Source: Aquimarina rhabdastrellae (GTDB taxonomy: Bacteria; Bacteroidota; Bacteroidia; Flavobacteriales; Flavobacteriaceae). From it: a DNA stretch of 59,973 nucleotides. Below are positions 16,379-26,063 of the stretch, piece after piece. The notes beneath the pieces were generated by a model. The model was given only the letters and a program-made list of their open reading frames with translations. It had not been told where the DNA came from and ran no database searches. The stretch spans positions 1 to 59,973 of the forward strand of contig CANDNT010000022.1 of the NCBI GenBank assembly GCA_947387485.1. The letters run 5' to 3'. The position numbers and the translations under genes are program-made. Numbering within the stretch: the first letter of the stretch is position 1; each line of letters starts with the position of its first letter.

Positions 16379-19360
16379 ATGAAGAAAATACTCTTATCTC
16401 TAGCAGTATTTTGGGGCGGTTATTTGGCAAATGCACAAGAATACTTTCCTAAAAATGATGGAGTACACACAGTGAATTCTAATTATACTGTATTAAAAAA
16501 TGCCGTAGTACATACAACTCCAGGCAAAAAGATAAAAAAAGGAACAGTAGTAATTCATAAAGGAAAAATTACTGCGGTAGGAACATCTGTAACTATACCA
16601 AAAAATAGTGTGGTAATAGATGTAGAAGGAAAACATATATATCCATCATTCATAGATGTATACACAAGTTTTGGGATAGAAAAACCTAAAGGTAAAGGAG
16701 GAAGTCCTTTTGGTGGGAATCCTCAATATGGAGCATCAAGAGAAGGATATTATTGGAATGATCATATAAGACCGGAGACCAATGCTTTGGCTTCTTTTAA
16801 GTATGATAATAAAAAAGCAAAAGAACTTCTTGGACAAGGATTTGGTGTAGTTAATACACATGTACCTGATGGAATAGCTAGAGGTACAGGGCTTTTGGTA
16901 GCTTTAAATAATGAAGCTAAAGAAAGCGAACGTTTATTAAGCGACCGTTCTGCACAATTTTTCTCATTTGAAAAGAGTAAAAAAAGTAGACAATTATACC
17001 CAACTTCATTAATGGGTTCTATTGCGTTATTAAGACAAATGTATCACGATGTTTCATGGTATGAAAGCGGAAATGCAGCTACAAAAGATTTAGCTCTAGA
17101 AGCTTTAAATAGAAATAAATCCTTACCACAAATTTTTGAAGCAGGTAGTCGAATTAACACATTTAGAGCCGATAAGGTAGGAGATCAATTTAATATTCAA
17201 TATGTTCTTGTAGGTGGAGGGGACGAATACGCTAGAATTGCTAATGTAAAAGCAACTAATGCTACCTATGTATTACCACTAAACTTTCCAGATGCATATG
17301 ATGTATCAGATCCATATCAAGCAGGATTAGTAAGTTTGGGAGATATGCGCCATTGGAATCAAGCACCAACCAACCCTGCAGTATTAAAAAAGAACGGAGT
17401 ACCATTCTCCTTAAGTACAATTAAACTTAAAAAGGCAAATAGCTTTTTGGCTAAAGTAAAAAAAGCAATCCAATATGGATTAGATAAAGAAACTGCTTTG
17501 GCTGCTTTAACAACAGTTCCTGCAAAAATTTTAGGACGTACTAAAGATTTAGGAGAAATTAAAACAGGAGCATATGCAAACTTTTTAATTACTAGCGGAG
17601 AGTTATTTGCAGATGATAATATTATCTATGAAAACTGGGTGCAAGGTAAAAAGCATACAGTAAAAGAAATGGGAATTAAGGATATAAGCGGAATTTATGA
17701 TTTAGCAATAGAAGGAACAACTTATAACTTAGATATATCTGGAAAAAGTGAAGCTCCTAAAGTAGCAGTTAAATCTGGAGAAATTACTTTGGGAAGCAAA
17801 ATTACTTATAAAGAAGGATGGGTATCAATTTTATTTACAGATAAAGATGCAGCAATATCAAAATATACACGCCTTATAGCTGCAGTTACTCCTGATAAAA
17901 ATATCACAGGTAAAGCTATTTTGCCAGATGGTACAGAAACTACTTTTACAGCGAGATTTAAAGAAGCAAAGAAGAAGGAAAAAGAAACTAAGAAAAAAGA
18001 TAAAAAAGAAACTCCAGAAATTGTAGATGTAAGTTATCCTAATATCGCTTATGGTAATGAGAGTTTACCAAAGCAAGAAGATATCTTGTTTAAGAATGCA
18101 ACGGTATGGACAAATGAAGCAGAAGGAGTATTATCAACAACAGATGTATTAATTAAAGGAGGCAAAATTGTTGCAATAGGAAAGAATTTAAGTCCTAGAG
18201 GAGCAAAGGTTATAGATGCAACAGGTAAACATCTTACTTCTGGAATTATTGATGAACATTCACATATTGCAGCAGCTGCAATAAATGAAGCAGGACATAA
18301 CTCATCAGCAGAGGTTACGATAGAAGATGTAGTTTCTCCAGATGATATAGATATTTATAGAAACTTAGCAGGAGGGGTAACTTCTATTCAGATTTTACAT
18401 GGTTCTGCTAATCCTATAGGAGGGCGATCAGCTATTTTAAAATTAAAATGGGGAGAGAGTGCAGAACACTTAATTTATGATAAAACACCTAAGTTTATCA
18501 AGTTTGCATTAGGAGAAAATGTAAAACAAAGTAACTGGCCTAGTTATAGTCGTTTTCCTCAAACACGTATGGGAGTAGAACAACTATACATGGATTATTT
18601 TACTAGAGCAAAAGAATATGACCAACTTAAAAAAAGTGGGAAACCTTATCGTAGAGATGATGAAATGGAAACTTTGGCTGAGATTTTAAATGGAGAACGT
18701 TTTATTAGTTGTCACTCATATGTTCAAAGTGAGATTAATATGTTGATGAAAGTGGCAGAAAAGTTTGATTTCAGAGTAAATACATTTACACATATTCTTG
18801 AAGGATATAAAGTGGCAGATAAAATGGCTGCACATGGTGTAGGTGGTTCAACATTCTCAGATTGGTGGGCATATAAGTATGAAGTTAATGATGCGATTCC
18901 GTATAATGCAGCTATAATGCATAATCAAGGAGTAACTGTAGCGATCAATAGTGATGATGCAGAGATGTCTAGAAGATTAAATCAAGAAGCAGCAAAATCT
19001 GTTAAGTACGGAGGAGTAAGTGAAGAAGACGCATGGAAATTTGTAACACTTAATCCAGCAAAATTGTTACATATAGATGATCGAGTAGGAAGTATTAAAG
19101 TAGGTAAAGATGCAGATGTAGTATTATGGTCTGATCATCCATTATCAATTTATACCAAGGCAGAAAAAACGATCATTGAAGGAAAAGTGTATTTTGATAT
19201 CGAAAAGGATATTCAAAAAAGAAAAGATATCAAAGCAGAGAAAAACAAGTTAATAGCAATGATGTTAAAGGCTAAAAATAAAGGCTTAAAAACACAACCA
19301 GCTAAGAAGAAAGAAAAACAACATTTTGAGTGTGAAACACTAGAATCTGTACACCAATAA
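16379..19360 (+). CDS. Exported tandem amidohydrolase-fold protein (N-terminal half degenerate)
   Basis: 993 residues with a signal peptide ending LANAQ. Two amidohydrolase-fold halves are visible. The N-terminal half (about 30-440) has the family's beta-sandwich entry (GTVVIHKGKITAVGTS) but reads IYPSFIDVYTSFG where an active enzyme has FIDxHxH. The C-terminal half (about 560-960) keeps HSH in GIIDEHSHI, a CHSY histidine, THILEG and the metal-site Asp in AINSDDAE, so it is probably catalytic. A Lys/Glu-rich linker separates them. Imidazolonepropionase-like enzymes of this type hydrolyse cyclic amides or dipeptides; the substrate is unknown. Followed after 12 bp by a related gene. Confidence 0.85.
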   Translation: MKKILLSLAVFWGGYLANAQEYFPKNDGVHTVNSNYTVLKNAVVHTTPGKKIKKGTVVIHKGKITAVGTSVTIPKNSVVIDVEGKHIYPSFIDVYTSFGIEKPKGKGGSPFGGNPQYGASREGYYWNDHIRPETNALASFKYDNKKAKELLGQGFGVVNTHVPDGIARGTGLLVALNNEAKESERLLSDRSAQFFSFEKSKKSRQLYPTSLMGSIALLRQMYHDVSWYESGNAATKDLALEALNRNKSLPQIFEAGSRINTFRADKVGDQFNIQYVLVGGGDEYARIANVKATNATYVLPLNFPDAYDVSDPYQAGLVSLGDMRHWNQAPTNPAVLKKNGVPFSLSTIKLKKANSFLAKVKKAIQYGLDKETALAALTTVPAKILGRTKDLGEIKTGAYANFLITSGELFADDNIIYENWVQGKKHTVKEMGIKDISGIYDLAIEGTTYNLDISGKSEAPKVAVKSGEITLGSKITYKEGWVSILFTDKDAAISKYTRLIAAVTPDKNITGKAILPDGTETTFTARFKEAKKKEKETKKKDKKETPEIVDVSYPNIAYGNESLPKQEDILFKNATVWTNEAEGVLSTTDVLIKGGKIVAIGKNLSPRGAKVIDATGKHLTSGIIDEHSHIAAAAINEAGHNSSAEVTIEDVVSPDDIDIYRNLAGGVTSIQILHGSANPIGGRSAILKLKWGESAEHLIYDKTPKFIKFALGENVKQSNWPSYSRFPQTRMGVEQLYMDYFTRAKEYDQLKKSGKPYRRDDEMETLAEILNGERFISCHSYVQSEINMLMKVAEKFDFRVNTFTHILEGYKVADKMAAHGVGGSTFSDWWAYKYEVNDAIPYNAAIMHNQGVTVAINSDDAEMSRRLNQEAAKSVKYGGVSEEDAWKFVTLNPAKLLHIDDRVGSIKVGKDADVVLWSDHPLSIYTKAEKTIIEGKVYFDIEKDIQKRKDIKAEKNKLIAMMLKAKNKGLKTQPAKKKEKQHFECETLESVHQ

Positions 19361-19372
19361 AAAGATTTATAG

Positions 19373-20662
19373 ATGAAAAATATAATAGTAATCATATTGA
19401 TGTTGTTTGTTTCTATACACATCAATGCACAACAAACTCCCGCAGATACTCAAAAAGAAGCGGTAACCATAGAAGGTGCTACAGCACATATAGGAAATGG
19501 TGAAGTAATAGAAAATAGTGTGATTATTTTTGAAAATGGAAAAATTACTGCCGTTGCTAAGCAAGGTAGCGTTACTCCAAAAGGGAAAGTAATCAAAGCA
19601 ATAGGAAAACACGTATATCCAGGATTTATAGCTCCTAATTCAACATTAGGATTAGTAGAAATAGGAGCAGTAAGAGCTTCAAACGACGAAGAGGAAATAG
19701 GAAGCTTTAATCCACATATCCGTAGTATCATAGCATATAATGCAGAGAGTAAAATTGTAGAAAGCATGAGACCAAACGGAGTGTTGATGAGTCAGATTAC
19801 GCCTAGAGGTGGACGTATTTCTGGAACTTCATCAATCGTACAATTAGATGCATGGAATTGGGAAGATGCTACTATAAAAGGAGATGATGGAATTCACCTT
19901 AACTGGCCAAGTACATTTACACGAGGACGCTGGTGGTTAGGAGAAGATCCTGGTTATAAAGCTAACAAAAAGTATGCTGAGCAAATAAGTAAATTAGATG
20001 AGTTTTTTGTTAATGCAGTAGCAAATAATTCTGATGCAGCGACAATTCAAAATTTACCATATCATGCTATGAAAGGACTATTTAATGGAAAACAAACATT
20101 ATTTGTTCATGTGGATACCGAAAAAGGAATTTTGGATGCTATTCGATTTGCTTCAAAACATAAGGTTAATAAGATGGTAATTGTAGGAGGAAGTGAAGCT
20201 TATAAAGTTGCAAAAACACTAAAAGAAAACAATATTGGTGTTTTAGTAAATAGAACACATAGTCTACCTGACTTTGAAGACGAAGATTATGATCAACCGT
20301 ATAAAAATGCAAAATTATTAGTAGATGCAGGAGTATTAGTAGCATTACAAAATAGTGGAGATATGGAAAGAGCAAATGCAAGAAACCTTCCATTTCAAGC
20401 AGGAACTGTTGCAGCACATGGCTTAGACAAAGAAAAAGCTGTACAATTGATAACAGGAAATGCTGCAAAGATTTTAGGTGTTGCAGATCAAGTAGGAACA
20501 TTGGCAGTGGGTAAGGATGCAACTTTATTTATTAGTGAAGGTGATGCCTTAGATATGCGAACTAATTTACTAAGCGAAGCATTTATACAAGGTAGAGCAA
20601 TTAGTTTAGAAAGTCATCAAACTAAATTATGGAAGCGATACAGTAAAAAATATAGTAAATAA
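19373..20662 (+). CDS. Exported amidohydrolase-fold protein lacking the HxH motif
   Basis: 429 residues with signal peptide ending IHINAQ. It resembles the N-terminal half of the upstream 993-residue protein: VIIFENGKITAV, YPGFIAPNSTLGLVEIG, LVALQNSGDMERANARNLPFQAGTVAAHGLDKEKA and a closing GTLAVGKDATLFI strand. PGFIAPNS replaces the FIDxHxH metal motif, so ordinary binuclear chemistry is not expected; a binding or partner subunit role for the upstream enzyme is plausible. It is co-transcribed with that gene and ends at a strong terminator. Confidence 0.83.
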   Translation: MKNIIVIILMLFVSIHINAQQTPADTQKEAVTIEGATAHIGNGEVIENSVIIFENGKITAVAKQGSVTPKGKVIKAIGKHVYPGFIAPNSTLGLVEIGAVRASNDEEEIGSFNPHIRSIIAYNAESKIVESMRPNGVLMSQITPRGGRISGTSSIVQLDAWNWEDATIKGDDGIHLNWPSTFTRGRWWLGEDPGYKANKKYAEQISKLDEFFVNAVANNSDAATIQNLPYHAMKGLFNGKQTLFVHVDTEKGILDAIRFASKHKVNKMVIVGGSEAYKVAKTLKENNIGVLVNRTHSLPDFEDEDYDQPYKNAKLLVDAGVLVALQNSGDMERANARNLPFQAGTVAAHGLDKEKAVQLITGNAAKILGVADQVGTLAVGKDATLFISEGDALDMRTNLLSEAFIQGRAISLESHQTKLWKRYSKKYSK

Positions 20663-20693
20663 ACTTAGTAAGTAATAATACTAAAGATAAATT

Positions 20694-20725
20694 AAAAGCC
20701 GATGAAAATATTTTCATCGGCTTTT
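20694..20725 (+). terminator. Terminator of the amidohydrolase operon
   Basis: The stem AAAAGCCGATGAAAA / TTTTCATCGGCTTTT, with a TA at the centre, is followed by T residues. Confidence 0.9.
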
Positions 20726-20830
20726 TGCATTGTAAAATCAGATTATGAAGAATATAAATAATATTTTTACGGCGTGATAGTTGTATTAAAGAGAATTAAA
20801 AAACATAAACTAAGAAAATATATAGTGCAG

Positions 20831-21514
20831 ATGAAAGCAGTATTAATGTTAACAACTTTATTATTAACAATAGTTTCTCAAGCGCAAAAAATCAATCAAT
20901 TTGATGAAAATGGTGAGCGTCATGGTAAATGGATGAAACGATATGATAATAGTCCTCAAATAAGATATGAAGGAACTTTTGAACATGGAAAAGAAATAGG
21001 GGAATTTAAGTTTTATAAACCCAAAAGTGGAAAACAGCCTACCGCAATTAAAATTTTTAGCAAGAATACAGATTCTGTAACGGTAACGTATTATACACAA
21101 AAAGGTGTAGTAATAAGTAAAGGTAAAATGATAGCGAAGAATAGAGAAGGACTATGGACGTATTATCATTTAGGCGGAAAAAAAGTGATGATGACAGAAA
21201 TTTATAAAGAAGGAAAACTTAACGGTCCACAAGAAACCTTTTTTACAAATGGAAAACCTACAGAAAAAGTAACATATATAAATGGTAAACGAGAAGGAAA
21301 GAAATATATTTATTCTGATGAGGGAGTAGTATTAAAAGAATTTACTTATGAAAGCGATAAGTTAAACGGAATTACCAAGTATTATAATTCTGAAGGAGTA
21401 GTAACTATAGAGGGAACGTATAGAAATGATAAAAAACATGGAATTTGGAATTACTATAAAAACGGAAAGCTTACAGAACAGAAACTTTTTCCGTTAAAGA
21501 AGAAAGGACATTAA
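20831..21514 (+). CDS. Exported MORN-like repeat protein
   Basis: From the ATG at 20831 it is 227 residues with a signal peptide (VLMLTTLLLTIVSQAQ). The rest is a string of MORN-like repeats of the form G-x-x-x-G-x-W-x-x-Y (NGERHGKWMKRYD, KNREGLWTYYHLGGK, GKLNGPQETFFTNGK, KLNGITKYYNSEG, DKKHGIWNYYKNGK), ending in a basic tail. Automatic pipelines often call such proteins YwqK-family antitoxins; here the signal peptide argues for a periplasmic or surface structural role. The frame also opens at a GTG at 20774, next to a promoter-like TATTTTTAC, which would add 19 basic residues before the signal peptide. Confidence 0.8.
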   Translation: MKAVLMLTTLLLTIVSQAQKINQFDENGERHGKWMKRYDNSPQIRYEGTFEHGKEIGEFKFYKPKSGKQPTAIKIFSKNTDSVTVTYYTQKGVVISKGKMIAKNREGLWTYYHLGGKKVMMTEIYKEGKLNGPQETFFTNGKPTEKVTYINGKREGKKYIYSDEGVVLKEFTYESDKLNGITKYYNSEGVVTIEGTYRNDKKHGIWNYYKNGKLTEQKLFPLKKKGH

Positions 21515-21552
21515 AGCAATAAGATTAGAAAATTACAGTATAGATAAATCCT

Positions 21553-21578
21553 AAAAGCAATGTTCAAACATTGCTTTT
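21553..21578 (+). terminator. Terminator after the MORN-like gene
   Basis: Hairpin AAAAGCAATGT / ACATTGCTTTT with a short loop, followed by a run of T. Confidence 0.88.
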
Positions 21579-21586
21579 TTATTTTA

Positions 21587-21594
21587 TACTTTTG
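21587..21594 (+). promoter_or_regulatory. -7 element upstream of mnmA
   Basis: TACTTTTG matches TAnnTTTG directly after the preceding terminator; no good TTG is in position. It would give an mRNA leader of about 90 nt that contains a small hairpin ATTCTC-ATAAG-GAGAAT at 21623-21639. Confidence 0.5.
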
Positions 21595-21690
21595 CATATT
21601 AATTACTTGAATACAGTAATATATTCTCATAAGGAGAATCATTAAAAAAAAGAAAAAGAAAACTAAAAGCACTAGGGAAATAAAATAAAC

Positions 21691-22878
21691 ATGAAAAGAG
21701 TAATAGTTGGTTTATCAGGAGGAGTAGATTCAAGTGTAGCAGCTTACCTTTTAAAAGAACAAGGATATGAAGTGATAGGGTTGTTTATGAAAAACTGGCA
21801 TGACGACTCGGTAACTATCTCTAATGAATGCCCATGGTTAGATGATAGTAATGATGCACTTTTGGTTGCAGAAAAATTAGGAATACCATTTCAAACAGTT
21901 GATTTAAGTGAGCAATATAAAGAGCGTATTGTCGATTATATGTTTAATGAGTACGAAAGAGGAAGAACTCCTAATCCAGATGTACTTTGTAATAGAGAAA
22001 TTAAGTTTGATGTATTTATGAAAATAGCAATGTCTTTAGGTGCAGATTATGTGGCTACAGGACATTATTGTCGTAAAGAAACCATTGTAGAAAATGGTAA
22101 AGAAGTACATAGATTATTAGCAGGAAAAGATCCTAATAAAGATCAATCCTATTTCTTATGTCAATTATCACAAGAACAACTGGCAAAAACGTTATTTCCT
22201 GTAGGAGAATTATTAAAACCTGAAGTAAGGGAAATTGCAAAAGAGCAAGATTTGATTACTGCAGATAAAAAAGACTCTCAAGGATTATGTTTTATCGGTA
22301 AAGTGAGATTACCAGAATTTTTACAACAAAAATTAAAACCTAAACAAGGAAAAATAGTAGAAATAGCTAAAGGTGATCATAGTTACCAAAGAGAAATACC
22401 AGAGTTTGCTTCAAAAGAAGATGAACTGGTTTTTATGGCTTCAAAATATACTTATGAACCTACACAAGGAAAAGTTGTAGGAGAACATCAAGGAGCACAC
22501 TATTTTACAAAAGGACAACGTAAAGGTTTAGCTGTTGGAGGTACACCAGAACCACTTTTTGTAATTGAAACAGATGTAGAAACAAATACCATATATACAG
22601 GACAGGGAAAAGATCATCCAGGTTTAAATAGAACAACCTTATTTATCCAAAATGATGAGGTACATTGGGTGAGAGAGGATTTAAAACTAGAAATAGGAGC
22701 ATCTTTAGAAGTAGAAGCGAGAATTAGATACCGTCAACAATTAGAAAAAGCTACTGTATATCAGGTAGAAAACGGAGCATATGTTCAATTTGAAAAACCT
22801 CAAAGTGCAATTACAGAAGGACAATTTGTAGCGTGGTATAAAAATGAAGAGTTAATAGGCTCTGGGGTTATCTCATAA
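21691..22878 (+). CDS. mnmA: tRNA-specific 2-thiouridylase
   Basis: Thiolates U34 of tRNA-Lys, -Glu and -Gln after adenylation of the base. The 395-residue protein has the PP-loop GLSGGVDSS (7-15), the two catalytic cysteines C100 (DVLCNREIKFD) and C200 (GLCFIGKV), and the tRNA-recognition loop around GHYCRKE. The two tRNA-Lys(UUU) genes in this window encode one of its substrates. It is the first gene of a co-directional group with the nitronate monooxygenase-like protein, the kinase and mazG. Confidence 0.96.
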   Translation: MKRVIVGLSGGVDSSVAAYLLKEQGYEVIGLFMKNWHDDSVTISNECPWLDDSNDALLVAEKLGIPFQTVDLSEQYKERIVDYMFNEYERGRTPNPDVLCNREIKFDVFMKIAMSLGADYVATGHYCRKETIVENGKEVHRLLAGKDPNKDQSYFLCQLSQEQLAKTLFPVGELLKPEVREIAKEQDLITADKKDSQGLCFIGKVRLPEFLQQKLKPKQGKIVEIAKGDHSYQREIPEFASKEDELVFMASKYTYEPTQGKVVGEHQGAHYFTKGQRKGLAVGGTPEPLFVIETDVETNTIYTGQGKDHPGLNRTTLFIQNDEVHWVREDLKLEIGASLEVEARIRYRQQLEKATVYQVENGAYVQFEKPQSAITEGQFVAWYKNEELIGSGVIS

Positions 22879-22916
22879 AAGCTGTATCTTGTAAAGGATA
22901 ATATAAAACGATTTAC

Positions 22917-23861
22917 GTGAACAAAATAACTGAGCTATTTAAAATAAAATATCCTATTGTTCAAGGTGGGATGATATGGGCAAGTGGATGGAAACTTGCT
23001 AGTGCAGTAAGTAATGCAGGAGGATTAGGTTTGATTGGAGCAGGATCTATGTATCCAGAAGTGTTAAGAGAACATATCCAAAAATGTAAAAAAGCTACAA
23101 CAAAGCCATTTGGAGTAAACATTCCGATGCTATATCCTAATATAGAAGAGATCATGAAAATAGTGGTCGAAGAAGGGGTGAAAATAGTATTTACTTCGGC
23201 AGGTAATCCTAAAACATGGACTACACACTTAAAAGAACAAGGAATCACTGTAGTGCATGTAGTAAGTAGTGTGAAGTTTGCACTAAAAGCAGAACAAGCA
23301 GGAGTAGATGCTGTAGTAGCTGAAGGATTTGAAGCTGGAGGACATAACGGAAGGGATGAGACGACTACATTAACTCTAATACCTATGGTAAGAGAAAAAA
23401 TCTCAATTCCGTTAATAGCAGCAGGAGGGATTGCAACAGGAAATGCCATGTATGCTGTGATGGCTTTGGGAGCAGATGGAGTACAAATGGGAAGTAGATT
23501 TGTAGCTAGTGAAGAAGCTTCTTCTCATCCTGATTTTAAGCAAAAAGTAGTTGAAGCAGGAGAGGGAGATACGCATTTAACGTTGAAAGAATTAGCACCT
23601 GTACGTCTATTAAAGAACAAATTCTATGACGATGTAACTCAATTATATACAAAAGGACCAACTATTGACGAATTAAAAGAATTGTTAGGTAGAGCGAGAG
23701 CAAAAAGAGGAATGTTTGAAGGCGATTTAGTAGAAGGAGAATTAGAAATAGGACAAGTATCAGGATTAATTCATGATATAAAACCAGCAGCTACTATAGT
23801 GCAACAAATAGTAGAAGAGTTTAGTGAGACAAAAACTCAAATGAGTACAACACTATTTTAG
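22917..23861 (+). CDS. Nitronate monooxygenase-like FMN TIM-barrel protein
   Basis: 314 residues with a GTG start. FMN-dependent TIM barrel of the nitronate monooxygenase / FabK-like class: N-terminal YPIVQGGMIWAS (phosphate/flavin contact), EGFEAGGHNGRD with the active-site-region His, PLIAAGGIATG and GADGVQMGSRF for FMN phosphate binding. Members oxidise alkyl nitronates or reduce enoyl-ACP; which applies is not resolved here. It lies 38 bp after mnmA. Confidence 0.85.
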   Translation: MNKITELFKIKYPIVQGGMIWASGWKLASAVSNAGGLGLIGAGSMYPEVLREHIQKCKKATTKPFGVNIPMLYPNIEEIMKIVVEEGVKIVFTSAGNPKTWTTHLKEQGITVVHVVSSVKFALKAEQAGVDAVVAEGFEAGGHNGRDETTTLTLIPMVREKISIPLIAAGGIATGNAMYAVMALGADGVQMGSRFVASEEASSHPDFKQKVVEAGEGDTHLTLKELAPVRLLKNKFYDDVTQLYTKGPTIDELKELLGRARAKRGMFEGDLVEGELEIGQVSGLIHDIKPAATIVQQIVEEFSETKTQMSTTLF

Positions 23862-23876
23862 TAAGAATATAAGATT

Positions 23877-25259
23877 GTGGATACAAAGAGAAACATGTTT
23901 AATAAAATGACTAACCGTAAATTATATATGATTTATGGGATTATTTTTGGATTCATGTTTCCATTACTAGCTTATGCGATAGAAGTAGTACGATTAGGAC
24001 TTAACTTCTCTTTAGAAAGTTATGTTTTTATACATAAAACGATTCCGGTTCATTATATTATAGATACAGCCCCATTTTTTTTGGGGCTCTTTGCTTATAT
24101 AGCAGGATATCATTTGGATAAAGTAGAAGATTCAAATGATAAGCTTAAAAAGGCTTCTAAGTACAAAGAAATTTTCTTTACTAATATGAGTCATGAAATA
24201 AGAACTCCTATGCAGGGTATTATTGGAATGATAGACATATTGATAAAAGATGAGAATTTAAATAGTGATCAAAAACAATATATTCAAACCATAGAACAAT
24301 CTTCTAAAGATTTATTAGCAATCCTAAATGATATTTTGGACTTGTCTAAACTTGAAGCAGATCAAATGCGTATCTATAATAAACCTATGAATTTAAAAAA
24401 TACATTATTAAAGATTCATAGATTGTTTTCTGCTATAATGAAGCAAAAGGGAATCACATTTATAATGAATTACGATGACAAAATTCCTCAAAATATTATA
24501 GCGGATCCATTGAGAATTACTCAGATTATTAGTAATCTAGTGGGAAATGCAGTTAAGTTTACAGAAAAAGGTGAAATAGCATTAGATGTTGTTTTACATA
24601 AAAGTGAGCCAGATCTTAACATAAGAATAGATGTTAAAGATGAAGGAAAAGGAATTAGTGAACAAGACCAGAAATATATCTTTGATTCGTTTAAACAAGC
24701 TAAAAGTAACTTTAATACGATTCAAGGAACAGGATTAGGCTTGACCATCTCTCAAAAATTAGCACGATTAATGGGAGGTGCGATAGAAGTGAAAAGTATA
24801 TTAGAAAAAGGAAGTACTTTTTCATTTAGATTTAAAGCTCAAAAATTGATTTGTCCAGAAGGGTCTATTGAGAATGAGGATGATATTTTTGACTTTAACA
24901 AACGAGTATTACTAGTGGATGATAGTAAGATTAATCAAAAAGTGATTGGTTTATTACTACAAAAATTAGGATGTACTGTTATTTTGGCAAGCGATGGAGT
25001 TGAAGCATTTAATAAAGTCAAAACAGAAGATTTTGATATGGTGTTTATGGATATTAATATGCCTAGATTAAATGGTTATGAAGCGGCTAAATTAATTAAA
25101 GAACATAAAGAAAATGCTCCGATAGTTATAGGATTGAGTGCAAATGTAATGACTCCAGAAGAACATCAAGAAAACCAAAATTATCTTGATGATTATTTAA
25201 CCAAACCTCTTACCATAAAAATATTGTCTAAAAAACTAGAAAAATGGTTTAAAGACTAA
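23877..25259 (+). CDS. Hybrid sensor histidine kinase with C-terminal receiver domain
   Basis: 460 residues. Two N-terminal transmembrane segments (MIYGIIFGFMFPLLAYAI and the FFLGLFAYIAGYHL region) with a very short outside loop and no PAS or other sensor domain. The HisKA H-box NMSHEIRTPMQG carries H106; HATPase boxes follow (QIISNLVGNAVKF, DEGKGIS, GTGLGLTISQKLARLMGG). The receiver domain (about 340-458) has DD in LLVDDSKINQ and the phospho-acceptor Asp in VFMDINMPRLNGYEA. The output partner is not encoded nearby. The start is GTG at 23877 or the in-frame ATG at 23895. The signal sensed is unknown. Confidence 0.92.
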   Translation: MDTKRNMFNKMTNRKLYMIYGIIFGFMFPLLAYAIEVVRLGLNFSLESYVFIHKTIPVHYIIDTAPFFLGLFAYIAGYHLDKVEDSNDKLKKASKYKEIFFTNMSHEIRTPMQGIIGMIDILIKDENLNSDQKQYIQTIEQSSKDLLAILNDILDLSKLEADQMRIYNKPMNLKNTLLKIHRLFSAIMKQKGITFIMNYDDKIPQNIIADPLRITQIISNLVGNAVKFTEKGEIALDVVLHKSEPDLNIRIDVKDEGKGISEQDQKYIFDSFKQAKSNFNTIQGTGLGLTISQKLARLMGGAIEVKSILEKGSTFSFRFKAQKLICPEGSIENEDDIFDFNKRVLLVDDSKINQKVIGLLLQKLGCTVILASDGVEAFNKVKTEDFDMVFMDINMPRLNGYEAAKLIKEHKENAPIVIGLSANVMTPEEHQENQNYLDDYLTKPLTIKILSKKLEKWFKD

Positions 25260-25292
25260 TATCAATAAATAAAATAGTATAAAAAACTTGTA

Positions 25293-26063
25293 ATGAATTC
25301 AAGAGAAGAACAATTAAAAGCCTTTGATCGCTTATTAACTATAATGGACGAACTTAGGGAACAATGTCCTTGGGATAAGAAGCAAACACTACAATCGTTA
25401 AGACATTTAACTATCGAAGAGACTTATGAGTTAGGAGATGCTATTTTGGATAATGATATTAACGAAATAAAGAAAGAATTAGGTGACATTTTATTACATA
25501 TTGTTTTTTATTCAAAAATAGGAAGCGAAACAGGAGATTTTGACATTGCAGATGTCGCAAATACTATTTGCGACAAATTAATACATAGACATCCGCATGT
25601 TTATGGAGATATAAAAGTGGCTAGTGAAGAAGATGTAAAACAAAACTGGGAAAACCTAAAGTTAAAAGAAGGCAATAAAAGTGTTTTACAAGGAGTTCCA
25701 AAATCTTTACCAGCATTGGTTAAAGCAAACCGTATTCAAGATAAAGTAGCTGCTGTAGGATTTGATTGGGAAGAACCTTATCAGGTTTTTAATAAGGTTA
25801 AAGAAGAGCTAGAAGAACTTCAAGATGAGGTAGAAAATAATGACAAAGATAAAATTGAAGCAGAGTTTGGAGATGTATTATTTTCAATGATAAATTATGC
25901 GAGATTTTTGAATGTTAATCCAGAAAATGCATTAGAAAGGACTAATAAAAAATTCATAAAAAGATTTCAGTACATAGAACAAAAGGCAAGAGAAAATAAT
26001 ACAAAAATTGACAAAATGTCTCTTGACGAACTCAATGTTTACTGGGATGAAGCAAAAAAGTAA
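25293..26063 (+). CDS. mazG: Nucleoside triphosphate pyrophosphohydrolase
   Basis: 256 residues, the full-length two-domain MazG. The first domain has CPWDKKQTLQSLRHLTIEETYELGDAI and the second has EELEELQDEV with EFGDVLFSMINYAR; the repeated E-E-x-x-E...D acidic sets bind Mg. The enzyme hydrolyses (d)NTPs to monophosphates and pyrophosphate, clearing non-canonical nucleotides and possibly modulating ppGpp. It follows the kinase gene by 33 bp. Confidence 0.94.
   Translation: MNSREEQLKAFDRLLTIMDELREQCPWDKKQTLQSLRHLTIEETYELGDAILDNDINEIKKELGDILLHIVFYSKIGSETGDFDIADVANTICDKLIHRHPHVYGDIKVASEEDVKQNWENLKLKEGNKSVLQGVPKSLPALVKANRIQDKVAAVGFDWEEPYQVFNKVKEELEELQDEVENNDKDKIEAEFGDVLFSMINYARFLNVNPENALERTNKKFIKRFQYIEQKARENNTKIDKMSLDELNVYWDEAKK

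Noticed and set aside
20166..20522. 118-codon antisense open frame in the second amidohydrolase gene
   Set aside because: Composition (Leu/His/Tyr-rich) and position exactly antisense to a clear protein show it is a codon-bias shadow.
20831..21514. YwqK-type antitoxin
   Set aside because: That label comes from MORN-like repeats; there is a signal peptide and no partner toxin gene, so a toxin-antitoxin pair is not supported.
22961..23449. 162-codon antisense open frame in the nitronate monooxygenase-like gene
   Set aside because: Fully antisense to a well-conserved TIM-barrel gene and without recognisable features.
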